Shown here: in pieces, positions 45,410 to 57,296 of the stretch
Numbering within the stretch: position 1 is the first letter of the stretch
Layout: the number at the start of each line of letters is the position of its first letter
Assembly: GCA_963170055.1 (NCBI GenBank)
Contig: CAUJGJ010000397.1
Coordinates: forward strand, 6,342,501 to 6,406,500
DNA from: Halisarca cf. caerulea
Lineage: Eukaryota > Porifera > Demospongiae > Chondrillida > Halisarcidae
Direction: 5' to 3'
DNA length: 64,000 bases
Program-made: the position numbers and the translations under genes
Notes under the pieces: generated by a model
What the model saw: only the letters and a program-made list of their open reading frames with translations
Told to the model about the DNA's origin: nothing
The model's database searches: none

Positions 45410-48400
45410 TTACAATTCATATTGCAAATAGCCACTTAAGTCAAATTTGGACTTAATGTACATTTTACTACCAATGCTAGTTACATTGAACAAATAATGG
45501 CACTTGAGAGATTGTGCAAAAAAACAAGAGAAACATTCAGCTTGCAAATCTTGTACACAAAAGGCACCATAGTATGAATCAAAAGCTACAGTTTTCATGC
45601 GTCGGCAAACAAATATGATATCATCTTGCACTTGCATAACATCTTCCAGTCTTCTGAAAACAGGTACAACTTCTCCATCGCATTCTTCGGATGCCAAGAA
45701 CAAGTAGCATTTCAATACACGATAGCAAGTTCCAAGAACAGTTGCATAACTGTGTCTGCATGCATTGGGTACAAAAAGGGATGTCGCCAATTGCACTATA
45801 TATGAAATATACATGCCAACCTTGTAACAGTAGAAGGCAGACTTTGAGGTTGCACATGGGAGGACGTGAATAAGTCTTGCAATTCACTAGAATAGTCCAG
45901 CTCATCGGTACGACAACATGTACCTGCATTGTGCATTATATAATATTACATATAATTTCATATAAGTAAGAAAAATCAACCAATAACTGAAACCACAAAA
46001 GTATATATACATCACTCACTTGCACCTCCAACTTTGCATCGCAATTCTGCAAAAGCAACACTTTGTTGCATTAGATATGCTATACGGCATTGGTGGTGGT
46101 TGACAAGCGTTTTAAGAAGGTTTTTAAAGCTGGTCTTCCTACAAAGCTGTTTAAATTCTCTGTGTTTCCCCTCAAACCTCATGGACCACGTACGACACAT
46201 AGGTCCGAATCTACAGAAAGCAGAGAATGCATGCATTGCAAACAATTACATAGTAGATTCGTGCACTATAGCTTAATTTTAGTACATTTACATAACCTAA
46301 GAAATTGCATTGTCGTATAGTACGTATATTATACCTTTTCAAGTAAGATGGGCAGTGGACTAAATAATGAGCCTTGGGAGGAAGGTTCACGGTAGGATAC
46401 AATGTCTTCAGTGATGAAAGGTACTCTTGTATCAGTACACGGAGATATGGTGGAAGGTCTTCAGTGATGATATCCGAACAAAGAATGCTGGATATTTCTT
46501 GAAGTAACAGATAGCAGGCCAGATGAGGATCACTTTTGGGCACACAATCACCAATCAGAAATGGGATGATGTGATACAGCTGCCAAATCTCATGAGCTGC
46601 AGATTATGCAAAGTATAAATATGCATGATGCATAATATATATATACCCCCATGCATCCACACATTACTTGCCTGTTTGTCCAAGGATGCCTTTGGAGAGT
46701 GCTGCACTAGTAATAGGATGAGGCCTGTCTTCAAAATAGGCGAAGTTAAATGTCTTTAAATTGTGGTTGAATTCTGAGAGTGTCAATAGCTACACAAATA
46801 TTAAAGGTTACATGTCATAATCGATAACAGCTACCTCCCCCCCCCGGCTACATGATAGAGCTGCATAGACTAACCTGTAGATTATCAATAATGTGTCCAA
46901 GGAAAAGCTTGATTTGCAGATGAAACAAACCTTCAAATAAAACATGCATTATGTCAAGAGGTAGCTGTTTAGTGACATCGAAACCTGGAATGCTGCAAAG
47001 TAAGCTCCTTCTAGTAACTCCATATTGCTTTGACAATGTCTTTCTTTCACTGTCACGAATCCCAGCTTTCTCCATGTTGTCACAATGTTTTACATGTGAT
47101 TGCATACTTCGAAGTGTAAATTCCTCTTCAGTGAACTATTTTACAGTGAAGCATATAAACATTACATTCTTAATTCCAAAGTTCCAAATGAATGGCTTGA
47201 TATATACTGTACCGTATATAAAACTCACTTTTGTCTGAATCTGATCATTGTTAGCCATACAGTGCCGACACTTCTTGTCAGCAAAGCCTACACCTGCTTT
47301 GAACCCCCCCACCAAAGCCAGAGCAGGCGTATCTCCCACAACACAAAGTATGGTGCCCTTGATATTCTTCTTCGTTCCACATATTTCAAACATATGACCA
47401 TTCTGTAACATATTGCACAATTCCATAAATATACATACACTTCTAGCTAAACCAAGACATGCATCTGCATGCAAGAGACTGTCACATGCAGCAAGTATTT
47501 GAACTAACCTCTTGTAAATCTTTAACATCCCGTACGAGTGGGCGCAACACTTCATCAAATGAATGAGCATTTAGCAGTGAATAGTGAAACAGCGAGACAA
47601 GGTGTATGGCCTCAAGTTTTGAACGTTGACCAGGATCCAGGTTAGCAAGAGTGAAGTATACTGCACCTATAATTGTATGCAGGTACCAAGATATATATTT
47701 TTTATATGTATGCACCTCATACAAACTGTAAATCAAAAGGATATACCTAATTTGTATTGGCGACTTGTTGGGGCCATTGGATTAACAGCAGTAAACTCGT
47801 CATAATACAGAATGATCTGGAGGGCAGTTGGACTACTCCTGAAAAAAGTACTCTCGTGAACAAAGGTGCCATCAGACAAATCATGCAACAAGCCTGTGCC
47901 ATAACTATGTGATCCAGATTCAACCTGTACAGGAGGTGTACATGCAGAATGATACACTGTACAATACTATTATAGTCACACTATATAATTACCTGTTCAG
48001 CAACTTGACTATGTCTTAAAAGACACTGCAATGAGTCCAATATGGGCACATAGTAAAAGCCATTGCGAGGCGGATTGATTGCACTACTACTAGCCGCTGA
48101 TGGTAACTCATGCCAAACTGGATCCTATATTATATGGAAAGTATAAGGTTAACACATGGGGACATGTATGAGTACCTTTGAAACTGCTAACCACATAAGA
48201 ATACTTTTCTCTCATGAAAATTTGCTGCTGATAGTGAGAGGACAATTTCCTCAAGTCATCCATTGACATACAATCAGACAAACAGTCATCCAGTAGAGGT
48301 AGGCAGGAGAAACTACATGTGTTGCAAAGTTGTTTTGAAACTGCTTGCAAAGTTTTCTTAATTTGATCACAATAGTACATATGAACATCTCCAGCCAGTT

Positions 48401-48980
48401 CAATGACATCAGACAGTGCTGTGTTTGAGATGCGGTGAACTAGTCGAAGTTTGATCAGCCAGTCCATTGCCACATCCCTTACATCTTTTCTTTGATCAAT
48501 AGAATCATATATAGCACAGTGATTCACATCATTCCTAACTTCAATTTCACCATCACTTTCATCCATATTATTATGTTCAGCATGCCCATGTCTATCAGCT
48601 TCATCTAATAGCTCACCATCATTACAGTCAGGCATCAAATTATCAATAATATCACCGTCATCACTGTGACCACCAGCATTCTCTATATCACCATCACTAT
48701 GAACAGCATCATCATTATGAATAACTTCAACGGTAGAGTCAAACCTGCTTCGCTTTGCTACACCATAAACGTTACTGTGATGGTGTCTGATGTGCCAATA
48801 CCAGGCTCCAGCCGTCCTGAACGATTTCTGGCAGGTCGCTTCGATATTGCAGACAATACTTTCTTCACTGTGAGTACTCCGAACATGTGAAACGACTTGG
48901 GAAAGGGTTCTATATTTGGCTCCACATAAAGTCATCTGTGGACAATACCAGACCGACGAAACCTGCGACTGTACGGCCAT
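45410..48980 (-). CDS. C2H2/transposase-like protein, copy B (intact), 11 exons, 901 aa
   Basis: Exons: 48980-48192, 48124-47993, 47924-47747, 47660-47509, 47402-47229, 47135-46875, 46789-46672, 46596-46335, 46210-46020, 45923-45821 and 45755-45410. They total 2706 nt with all phases consistent. Residues about 10-66 hold two C2H2-type fingers (WYCPQMTLCG...H...H and C...C...HIRHHH). About 80-150 is very acidic. The body carries TALQIILYYDEFTAVNP, DPGQRSKLEAIHLVSLF, VGGFKAGVGFADKKCRHCM and LPLDIMHVLFEGL (near 540). These motifs recur in a large animal family that looks transposase-derived. I cannot place it firmly in a named superfamily. Intron 7 uses a GC-AG donor (GCAAGT). It is transcribed away from the SAM-like gene. 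Terminal inverted repeats are not seen. Confidence 0.8.
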
Positions 48981-49113
48981 TCTCTTTGCCACCTGTACCA
49001 AGACCTAGCTCCGTCCACGCCCACACAAAAGGGTAAAAATAGGGGTATAGCGCCGCTAACCAATCAATTCGAATTTACACGCGAAATGCGCGGGCTTTGG
49101 CTTTAAGCGAATT
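48981..49113. promoter_or_regulatory. Shared promoter of divergent pair B
   Basis: 133 bp between opposing start codons. It contains CCACGCCCA near 49015, AACCAATCAA (CCAAT-type) near 49059 and several CpGs. This fits a bidirectional promoter without TATA. Confidence 0.6.
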
Positions 49114-51228
49114 ATGGCGGCGAGAAGCAGCAAATCCCTGGATTGTCTCACGTCTCATGAATTATGTGATTTCCTGATAAACAAAAAAGTCCTGGACGAG
49201 AATCAGACCGAGGAAATCCTAGGTGAGTTCATTACGTTAATTTCGAGGGTTAGCTTGAGTTTGACCGTCGTTACGGCCCTGCCGGGTTTTGTTCCTCCAT
49301 CGCCGGACTCAAACCTTCTGCAGAAAGAGAAATTGATGGTGCAGCCTTCGTAGCATTAAGCCGTGAAGACATTGCCAGTATTTACCCCGAGAAAAAACAA
49401 TTTCTCCTTGTCAGCAGATTATACAGGGAAATTCTTCTCTTCAGACAAGCTCCCAGTTCTCTATTGAGCAGTTCATTGGAGTCTGATGCCGATATATCAT
49501 CTCTTAGTGACATTACGTCAGTAAGTCAAACAGCTGTCCAAAAAGCCACTTCCAAAAGGTCTTTTGGTTCTGACTCAATTCCGGGTGCCAAACGAAACTG
49601 TCACAATAAGAACATCATGGAGTCTTTCTCATTGCCTAAATTCCCACCTGATGTAGCCAAAACCATAAAAAATGATGCATTCCACACGACAGCAGTAAGG
49701 AACAAGCTGATTAGGGAATCCTGTCGAGCGTTGAATGGCCACTGTCAGCAGTACCGTCCAAATAGTTCACCTACGAATAAAGACAAAAGAGAACTTGGCA
49801 CTATGTTGTACAAGCTTGCACCCAAAAGCTTGGGGGATCCTGAAGGCCTAGCAGTTGCTGGGGTACCAGAAGTAAGTGTTTAGAGCCAATTTGATTGGAT
49901 ATGTATCTATATTATGAGTCTAAAAATCACTTCTGCATACAGGCTACCCTCAATCGTCAGATAATCAAGTGGTTTCAAAATAATACTTTCAATAACAGAA
50001 AAATACTTGGTGTGGTGACAAAGAGAGTGAAGGGCAGTGCATCTCAGTGTAACCAATCGCAAGTGGACCTTTTCTCAGAAGAAGAATGTGAGCAAGAGGA
50101 TGTACTCACAGTGCCTGATGATGTGACTGAGCTAGAGCTGGAGCTCAAAAAAGCAAAAAGTGATTGGGACAACGACAAAATAGCACAATTACTTTCCAGT
50201 ACATATAAGTTTAGGGATATGTCATGCTTGAAAGAAAAGAGCACCCACTTACGAATATCGAAGACGGTTAGCATGTATCCTTGTTTCAAGCAACCAATTT
50301 TTGTAAGTTTGACTTCATCATTGCTCAATTTGTCCATAAGACATACGTTCTATTGGACTTTCTCTTTAGATTCTGCAAGAGCTATTTCACAAATGTGAAA
50401 CTGATGCGAATATCAAATTTGCTGATATACCCGAAGTTTTGGATGCATTTAAGTCAGTGCAGCAGAAGTGGCTGACTATCCTGATGCCATCCATTGTAGC
50501 ATTGGTTGAAGAGTCTACCTTGTATGAAACGCAGTCAGACTTCCATCTTGTCGATGGTAAGAATGCATGACGTATATAATATATAATACTTCATAAGTCT
50601 ACAATAATTATTATATGTAATATAATTAATATTTGCCTTTATAGAAATCGACTGTTTGCAGCTAGTTGTTCAGCGCTTGAAACCAAGATCATCCAGTGTC
50701 CCTACTGCCCATAGAATGGAACAGATTGTGTGCATAAATGACGTGAGTTTATCCAGCCAGCAGCACTCTCCATGCATACTTTCTGCATGCCTCATAATGC
50801 TTATCTTTTTGCAGTCCCTTGATGTGTGTAGGAAGCAGCATCCTAGCAATGATCCATACATTGCACTGCTTGGAACAATGGAGCACATGTTGGCATGCTA
50901 CTTACTTTGTGACAACAAAGTTGTGATACGGTTGCCAATTGGAGTGAACCTGGCATCTATGCTTTTAGTGCTGATTGGGTTTTGTCATCTATACAATGTC
51001 AAGTATGCATCTGATGTTCAAGATGTGATGGAGTTTTTCCAGAGTAGCCTGCTTGGATTGAAAGAACGCTCAAAGGGTGGTATACAGTACAATAACTTTA
51101 TTCGTGAAATGAGACGTCAGCAGGAAATTGTGGAGGATGCATGTGCTGGCGATGATGACGACACCCAACTGGACCATGAGGGTTTTGTGACAGATCAAAT
51201 TCAGCTCATGGACCCTGGTCAGGAGTAG
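49114..51228 (+). CDS. SAM-like domain protein, copy B (intact), 6 exons, 571 aa
   Basis: Exons: 49114-49222, 49324-49871, 49943-50302, 50370-50556, 50645-50742 and 50815-51228. They total 1716 nt, in phase. Residues about 8-70 form a SAM-like domain (LTSHELCDFL...EREIDGAAFVALSREDIASIY...LVSRLYREI). A serine-rich linker follows, then LPKFPPDVAKTI...VRNKLIRESCRALNGH, TLNRQIIKWFQNNTF, a KKAKSDWDNDKIAQLL helix, NDPYIALLGTME and an acidic tail. Proteins annotated as SAMD3-like in fish share this layout. SAM domains usually mediate oligomerisation, so a partner role with the divergent transposase-like protein is inference. Intron positions equal those of copy A. Confidence 0.8.
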
Positions 51229-51700
51229 TGAACATTGTAGGTGGAATACTATGACTTCATTGAGTTCTGATGTGATTTAGATCATATATATACACTAGAG
51301 TGCCTATGTTTAGACCGTATTATATGCATGTTGCATGTAAACAACTTTGTAAACGAACCTTTTCTGTAGTTTTTTGAGTTTTTTTTTTGTATATCACAAA
51401 TATAAATGTTTACGTACATTTCATGTAAATTTGTATTTAATTCTCTTATTTTGAAGAGGCTGAGCATACAGTATCTTAAATAAAGATGAATTTTGTGCTG
51501 AAATTAAGTAGTATTTACTATAGTTATAATATACTTCTTTTAAGTACTCACTATATACTTATTTTAAGTACTTTCTTATTTTAAGAAACCCTTGAGCACT
51601 TACCCCTGCTAGTGCCTTATAGCTTCTTAAATCAAGTGCACATTTCTTCTTAATTAAAGAAATATTTTTTCCAGTGTAGATATATGCATGCATGCATCAT

Positions 51701-51733
<33 letters not shown>

Positions 51734-52420
51734 ATACACACTTAGTTAATGTGGTTCTTTACGGTAGGAGTGTTTACATTTTGCATTCAGCAGAATTCCT
51801 CTCAAATACATACCATACGTTTGCTATACTCAATGCTATCAAATTACATTTTATTTGATCTAATGTAACATCATTAAAAGAAAATAATTCAATTAATGAA
51901 GAGATAATACGATTTAATACTCGTGTGTATCCCTGCAAATTAATGGCAGATGTATGTAAAGTAAAAAATTCAGGGACTTGTATTTGTAAGCATGGGCTAG
52001 TACTAACAGTTACATAGAAAAGACACTGCACAGTATTAACTACACCATATAGATAATAGAAAAACACGGCATGAATTCATATGGGGAATTTAACTGAGAT
52101 AAACTTCAACCTTCGCGGAGAGAATCGACATCGAGCAAGGTGGGTAAGACTAAGACTAGCTATACTATTCTTGATTTAGATTGCCTTGAAAATTCTTGAA
52201 GAAAACTATAGTAGTAAATACCTCAGAGAGCCACTATTCGGCGGACAAAAAAGTATATCACCTGATCCGGCTTTTTGACTAAACTGTATCGCAACTGTGT
52301 ATCATGTAACGCGTATCGCAACTGTAACTCGTATCTCGTAACATAAATTAGCCAAGGCCCGCCTTCGGCGGCCCAAAAATGGATTTGGTCACGCGCTCAT
52401 CACAGGATAGACTGAATTAC
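51229..52420. other. AT-rich intergenic
   Basis: A (TG)n tract lies at 51700-51731. A right-end hairpin module (CCGCC/GGCGG plus AAAAA, 52353-52379) of the hairpin family lies at the end. No gene is seen. Confidence 0.5.
52353..52379 (+). mobile_element. Right-end hairpin module only (E8)
   Basis: GGCCCGCCTTCGGCGGCCC followed by AAAAA matches the right terminus of the hairpin elements. The rest is not recognised. Confidence 0.45.
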
Positions 52421-52449
52421 ATCATCCCCATGTGTCAGTAGAGATCAAA

Positions 52450-52745
52450 ATGGCGTACTCGCTTGGCATTGGGACATTTTGCTTGCTTCCTTTGTAGCTA
52501 AGGCTAGAGGTATTATGTTTTATGATTTCAGTTGTATTAGTATTGGAACCTGTCTTCAACTTCATTTGGACCCTTACAACCCATATGATGTCCACTGCGT
52601 GGAGATTTTCATCGCTGGAAGGAAACTTGGGCATCTTTGTAAGGAAGCAGCTTGTATTATTTCGCCCATTCAAGCGCCAGGGACTATTAATTAAGGCTTC
52701 AGTTTGGAGTGCACCCTATTCAGAGTCAGTGAATAGATCTTGGTG
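52450..52745 (+). pseudogene. HIRAN-like domain fragment
   Basis: The frame gives VAKARGIMFYDF...LQLHLDPYNPYDVHCVEIFIAGRKLGHL...ACIISP, resembling a HIRAN domain (RG.x(n).L.L..EP.NPYD..AV.V....x.LGH.). HIRAN domains bind 3' DNA ends in helicases such as HLTF, but no helicase follows. An upstream start at 52451 is followed by a stop after 15 codons. It may be an isolated exon or relic. Confidence 0.45.
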
Positions 52746-52892
52746 ATATCGAGTATGCGATGTATTAATACAAGTTTTTGGAGGGAAGGAATCATTTCTG
52801 GCCGTCAAATCAACAATTAGCATGAAAGGATTTAGAAATTTTCAGGTATAGCAAAAAAATTTTGACATAATATTACAGTGCATTTATAAATT

Positions 52893-53690
<798 letters not shown>

Positions 53691-54116
53691 GTTTCTTCTT
53701 TTCCCTGTGTAGGAAACAGTAAGCAAACAGCAGCTGCACTAGGCCTGCTAAACTGGTTTCACTAACAGTTCATTTACTGTTTTAATAATAATATATTTAT
53801 TGTATAGTTATGTGCATATAATTATATGCATCAAATATTTATCACTTAAATTTTTAATAATTATAATGAAACATGTCACATTATTGCTACAATATGAATT
53901 AAACATAATACAATAATTAAAAGATAATTCAATAGTCAACATACTACAAATGCACACAAACATTCATCATATTAAAGTTGGAATCTTCATTTCAATGCAC
54001 CTTCACTTCCTGCATTACTAATTCCTGTGAAGGAAAACAAAATTTAGTGAAAGTAGGTACATGTACCCTAAACACAATGCATATGCACACATATTTTCAC
54101 ATCATGTACACACATA
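53691..54116. other. AT-rich flank of Harbinger 2
   Basis: No gene or repeat recognised. Confidence 0.5.
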
Positions 54117-54234
54117 AGCCCTGTTTACACGCACCCTAAATGTGGATTAAGAAGCTGGCTTAGCGGAAGCGAGTTAAAATTTTTACGCGTCCACACGCAA
54201 TCTGCTGTAGCTGGTTTATCAAGTGTGATTGAAG

Positions 54235-55518
54235 ATGGCCGACATAGTTGGAATCGTACTGTTTGTTCTTTTGGTTGTTTTTCGTTCAAGAGCGTCTCAT
54301 TTTCAAGTACAATGTGCACGAAGATTGCAAGAAGCAAGGCAACGACGTCTGATACTCTTTAGGAGACGGCAAGCTCAGCAGCGATTCTTTTTCGCTATTC
54401 TAGCGAGTGTTAGTACGTACAATAACGTGAATTCAATCGAAAGAACGGTTTGGTCGCGTAAAAGGAGCGATGCTTGGTGGGAGACAATTGTGAATCGTGT
54501 TTTTACCGACAGCGACTGGGTGGAGAACTTCCGAATGTCAGAAGGCACATTTAATTATATTTGTCAGGAATTGCAGGCTATCATTGCAAAGGAGGACACT
54601 GTAATGAGGAAAGCTATTCCTGTAAGACAAAGGCTAGCCATAGCTTTGTGGAGATTGTCAACAAACAGTGACTACCGGACGATATCACACCTATTTGGAG
54701 TATCCAGATCATCCGTGTGCACAATAGTTCGTGAGGTTTGCCAAGCTATAGTGGACATTCTTTTACCCAAGTATATTCAAGTACCACGAGGTACCCTTTT
54801 GGAAGCCATCATTGATGGGTTTGAATCAAAGTGGGGGTATCCGCAGTGTGTAGGGGCAATAGATGGCAGTCATATACCCATTGTGGCACCTAAAGAGTTT
54901 CCTGCTGACTACCACAATCGAAAGGGATGGCATTCAATTGTGCTCCAAGCAGTTGTCGATCATGAGTGTCGCTTCTGGAATGTGAACGTTGGATGGCCAG
55001 GACAAGTACATGATGCCAGGGTCCTGAGTAATTCAGATTTGTTTCACCAGGCAGAAATGGGAACATTGCTGCGAAATCGGCCAAGAGTTATTAATGGAGT
55101 TAATGTTCCACTCATAATCTTGGGAGATCATGCATATCCTTTGCTGCCATGGCTGATGAAACCTTTTGTTCACCATGGTTCAATCACAAATGAACAAAGA
55201 GTTTACAATTTCCGTCATAGCAGGGCAAGGATGGTTGTCGAGAACACTTTTGGTCGCCTTAAGGGTAGATGGAGGTGTCTCATAAAGCGCAATGACACTT
55301 CCACAGATGATGTTCCACTGCTAATTCTAGCTTGTTGTGTACTTCACAATGTATGTGAAGTGCACAAAGAAGAATTCAATTCAGCATGGCTCGAAGATGT
55401 CACTGAAGCAACAAATGTTGAATCAGAGGACTCCAACTCAGCTCCTCAACAGACAACCCAAAGTCCAGGTGCTGCAGCGATTAGGCGTGCTCTATGTAGT
55501 TACATTAATAACCATTGA
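54235..55518 (+). CDS. Harbinger transposase (HARBI1-like), intact, 427 aa
   Basis: The first ATG (54235, MADIVGIV) is chosen. The frame is uninterrupted to 55518. The N-terminus is hydrophobic then arginine-rich. A helix-turn-helix-like segment (FGVSRSSVCTIVREVC) precedes the DDE core. The catalytic acids are Asp ~210 (GAIDGSHIPI), Asp ~298 (LGDHAYPLL) and Glu ~336 (VVENTFGRLKGRW), with HNRKGWHSI and GWPGQVHDAR between. It cuts and joins DNA at the element ends, probably with the adjacent Myb-like protein needed for DNA binding and nuclear import, as known for Harbinger3. Length is typical of HARBI1-type proteins. No disabling change is visible. Confidence 0.92.
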   Translation: MADIVGIVLFVLLVVFRSRASHFQVQCARRLQEARQRRLILFRRRQAQQRFFFAILASVSTYNNVNSIERTVWSRKRSDAWWETIVNRVFTDSDWVENFRMSEGTFNYICQELQAIIAKEDTVMRKAIPVRQRLAIALWRLSTNSDYRTISHLFGVSRSSVCTIVREVCQAIVDILLPKYIQVPRGTLLEAIIDGFESKWGYPQCVGAIDGSHIPIVAPKEFPADYHNRKGWHSIVLQAVVDHECRFWNVNVGWPGQVHDARVLSNSDLFHQAEMGTLLRNRPRVINGVNVPLIILGDHAYPLLPWLMKPFVHHGSITNEQRVYNFRHSRARMVVENTFGRLKGRWRCLIKRNDTSTDDVPLLILACCVLHNVCEVHKEEFNSAWLEDVTEATNVESEDSNSAPQQTTQSPGAAAIRRALCSYINNH

Positions 55519-55612
55519 ATAGGAAAACACAAGGAGAATAGCTGCACACACCATGCACATCAAATTAATAGCAAAATGTTACTTTATTATACTAATAACA
55601 GTTGTATACTTA

Positions 55613-56569
55613 TTAATTTTGCTCTTGACTATCCTCGTCCAATGGCATGCTGCGGTTAGTAGGCTGAGGATAAGGCATGGTCCCTGTGGTTGGTGGCATC
55701 CCATAGTAGGGTGCAGGATGACAGGGATATGGCACGTGAGGAGGCTGAAGTTGTGGTTGAGCAGTTTGATGTGATCCTGCAATGATCTGCCCCAATATCC
55801 GCAGAAGTCGCATTTCATGCTCCTGATTGTCCCGGTGCATCCTCTCTGCCTGCTCCCTTTCCAGCCTCAGCCTACGCTCCTCACTTTCCAGCATCCTCTT
55901 TTCCATTTCCTGCTGATGTGTCAGGAAGGAGTCAGTGAGTGACTGAAGGGCTCGCTCAATTCCTGTTCTCTTGCTTCTCTTGCTGCTGGGAGCAGCTACC
56001 TCCCGATCACTAGCACCACGGCGTTGTCCTGTAGTAGTTGGTGTTGCCTCGCTGCCTGTGGTGGATGATGTGGCAGAGATATCAGGTGAATCCTGCTCTA
56101 CCTCTTCATCAGCTGCAGTTAAGTCATTGACCTCTCTTGTGTGATGGATGTGACCCATGTCTGACTCCACTTCAGCACTCTCTTCCTCCTCACCACTGCC
56201 ATCCTCATCAGGGGGCGTGGGAGTCTGCCTTGTTGTGTCTATTACAATGGTGGGTCTGGTTGCTGGTCTAATTCCTAACACAGCATCCAGTAGGTCGAAA
56301 TAAGGCCAGGTATCTCTTTCGCGACCGCTTCTGTTACGACCATCCTTGAAATCCTTGTAAAGCTGCCGTAAGTTCTTAATCTTCTCCTTGCACTGCTTGG
56401 GAGAACGACTAATACGATTTTCTGCTAAGCGGTCGCTTACCAGCTTCCAAATATCAGCTGTTCTAGTAGCTCCATCCAACATTTGCTGAACGGAGTGGTC
56501 CGACCATACGCCTATAAGAGCGAGAATCTCTTCGTGCGTCCAGCTTGGAGCTCTAATACTTGTAGCCAT
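55613..56569 (-). CDS. Harbinger Myb/SANT-like accessory protein, intact
   Basis: The ATG at 56569 (MATSIRAPSWTHEEI) is the likely start, and an earlier in-frame codon exists upstream. Residues about 10-95 form a trihelix Myb/SANT domain (WTHEEILALIGVW...WKLVSDRLAENRISRSPKQCKEKIKNL). The middle is acidic and Ser/Thr-rich with a KRSKR basic patch. About 210-275 is a charged coiled coil (MEKRMLESEERRLRLEREQAERM). The tail is Pro/Gln-rich. It converges tail-to-tail with the transposase, 95 bp apart. The same layout, but broken, occurs in Harbinger 1. Confidence 0.85.
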   Translation of the reverse strand: MATSIRAPSWTHEEILALIGVWSDHSVQQMLDGATRTADIWKLVSDRLAENRISRSPKQCKEKIKNLRQLYKDFKDGRNRSGRERDTWPYFDLLDAVLGIRPATRPTIVIDTTRQTPTPPDEDGSGEEEESAEVESDMGHIHHTREVNDLTAADEEVEQDSPDISATSSTTGSEATPTTTGQRRGASDREVAAPSSKRSKRTGIERALQSLTDSFLTHQQEMEKRMLESEERRLRLEREQAERMHRDNQEHEMRLLRILGQIIAGSHQTAQPQLQPPHVPYPCHPAPYYGMPPTTGTMPYPQPTNRSMPLDEDSQEQN

Positions 56570-56815
56570 CTCTCCTAGATCGCAGTTCGCGCCAAAATGA
56601 AAGGCTTTACCGCCCAATTTGACCTCGTTTAAGCGTTCACACGCAGAGTGAGCTTAGGTAATCCCGATCATAGCCGGATTTAATCCACCTCCCAACGTGG
56701 TTTACAGAAGCCAGCTTCTAAGCGAGATTGCGCACGTTCACACGGAAGTCGGTAATCGCGATTACAACTAAGCGCGCTTCGAAGCGCGCTTAAAACCTGC
56801 CGTGTAAACACGGCT

Positions 56816-57296
56816 ATATACACACATCACATATTCAGTACAAGAACCAACAGACACATGCATAGACAAACACAAACACACATACTGATACACACACAAT
56901 GAAAAACATAAATTTACAGAGGTATATCTACTCACAATATTATACACACAACTAACACTAACCATGTGCACAAACACGAATTTACAAGGGTATATGTACA
57001 CACATCATACATATACCTCACACATAGGTATACCAAGGGTGCCCACAGGAATTTTCAACATGGTATGCTAATTCTGAAACATTGCACAACGTAACATACC
57101 ATGTATTTTTCCATACGTATACATACGTGACGTCGGGACGTATATACAATTATATGCATTTCACAATTAATGCCTTTCTACAAACAATGAGTAATTATGA
57201 ATGGATGTGAATAAGTAATGCACACAATCACATGGATGTAATTGTTATAGTTGGACATGCATAAGACTCTATAGTCAGTATAGTGTATCCTAACAA
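56816..57296. other. Low-complexity flank
   Basis: CA/ATA-rich sequence with no recognised gene. Confidence 0.5.

Larger units (their letters stand above)
54117..56815 (+). mobile_element. PIF/Harbinger element 2, apparently complete
   Basis: Ends AGCCCTGTTTACACGC (54117) and CCGTGTAAACACGGCT (to 56815) are imperfect inverted repeats flanked by ATA on both sides (54114-54116 and 56816-56818). A subterminal palindrome GCGCGCTTCGAAGCGCGC lies at 56772-56789. Two open genes in opposite orientation make this a candidate autonomous element. Confidence 0.88.
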
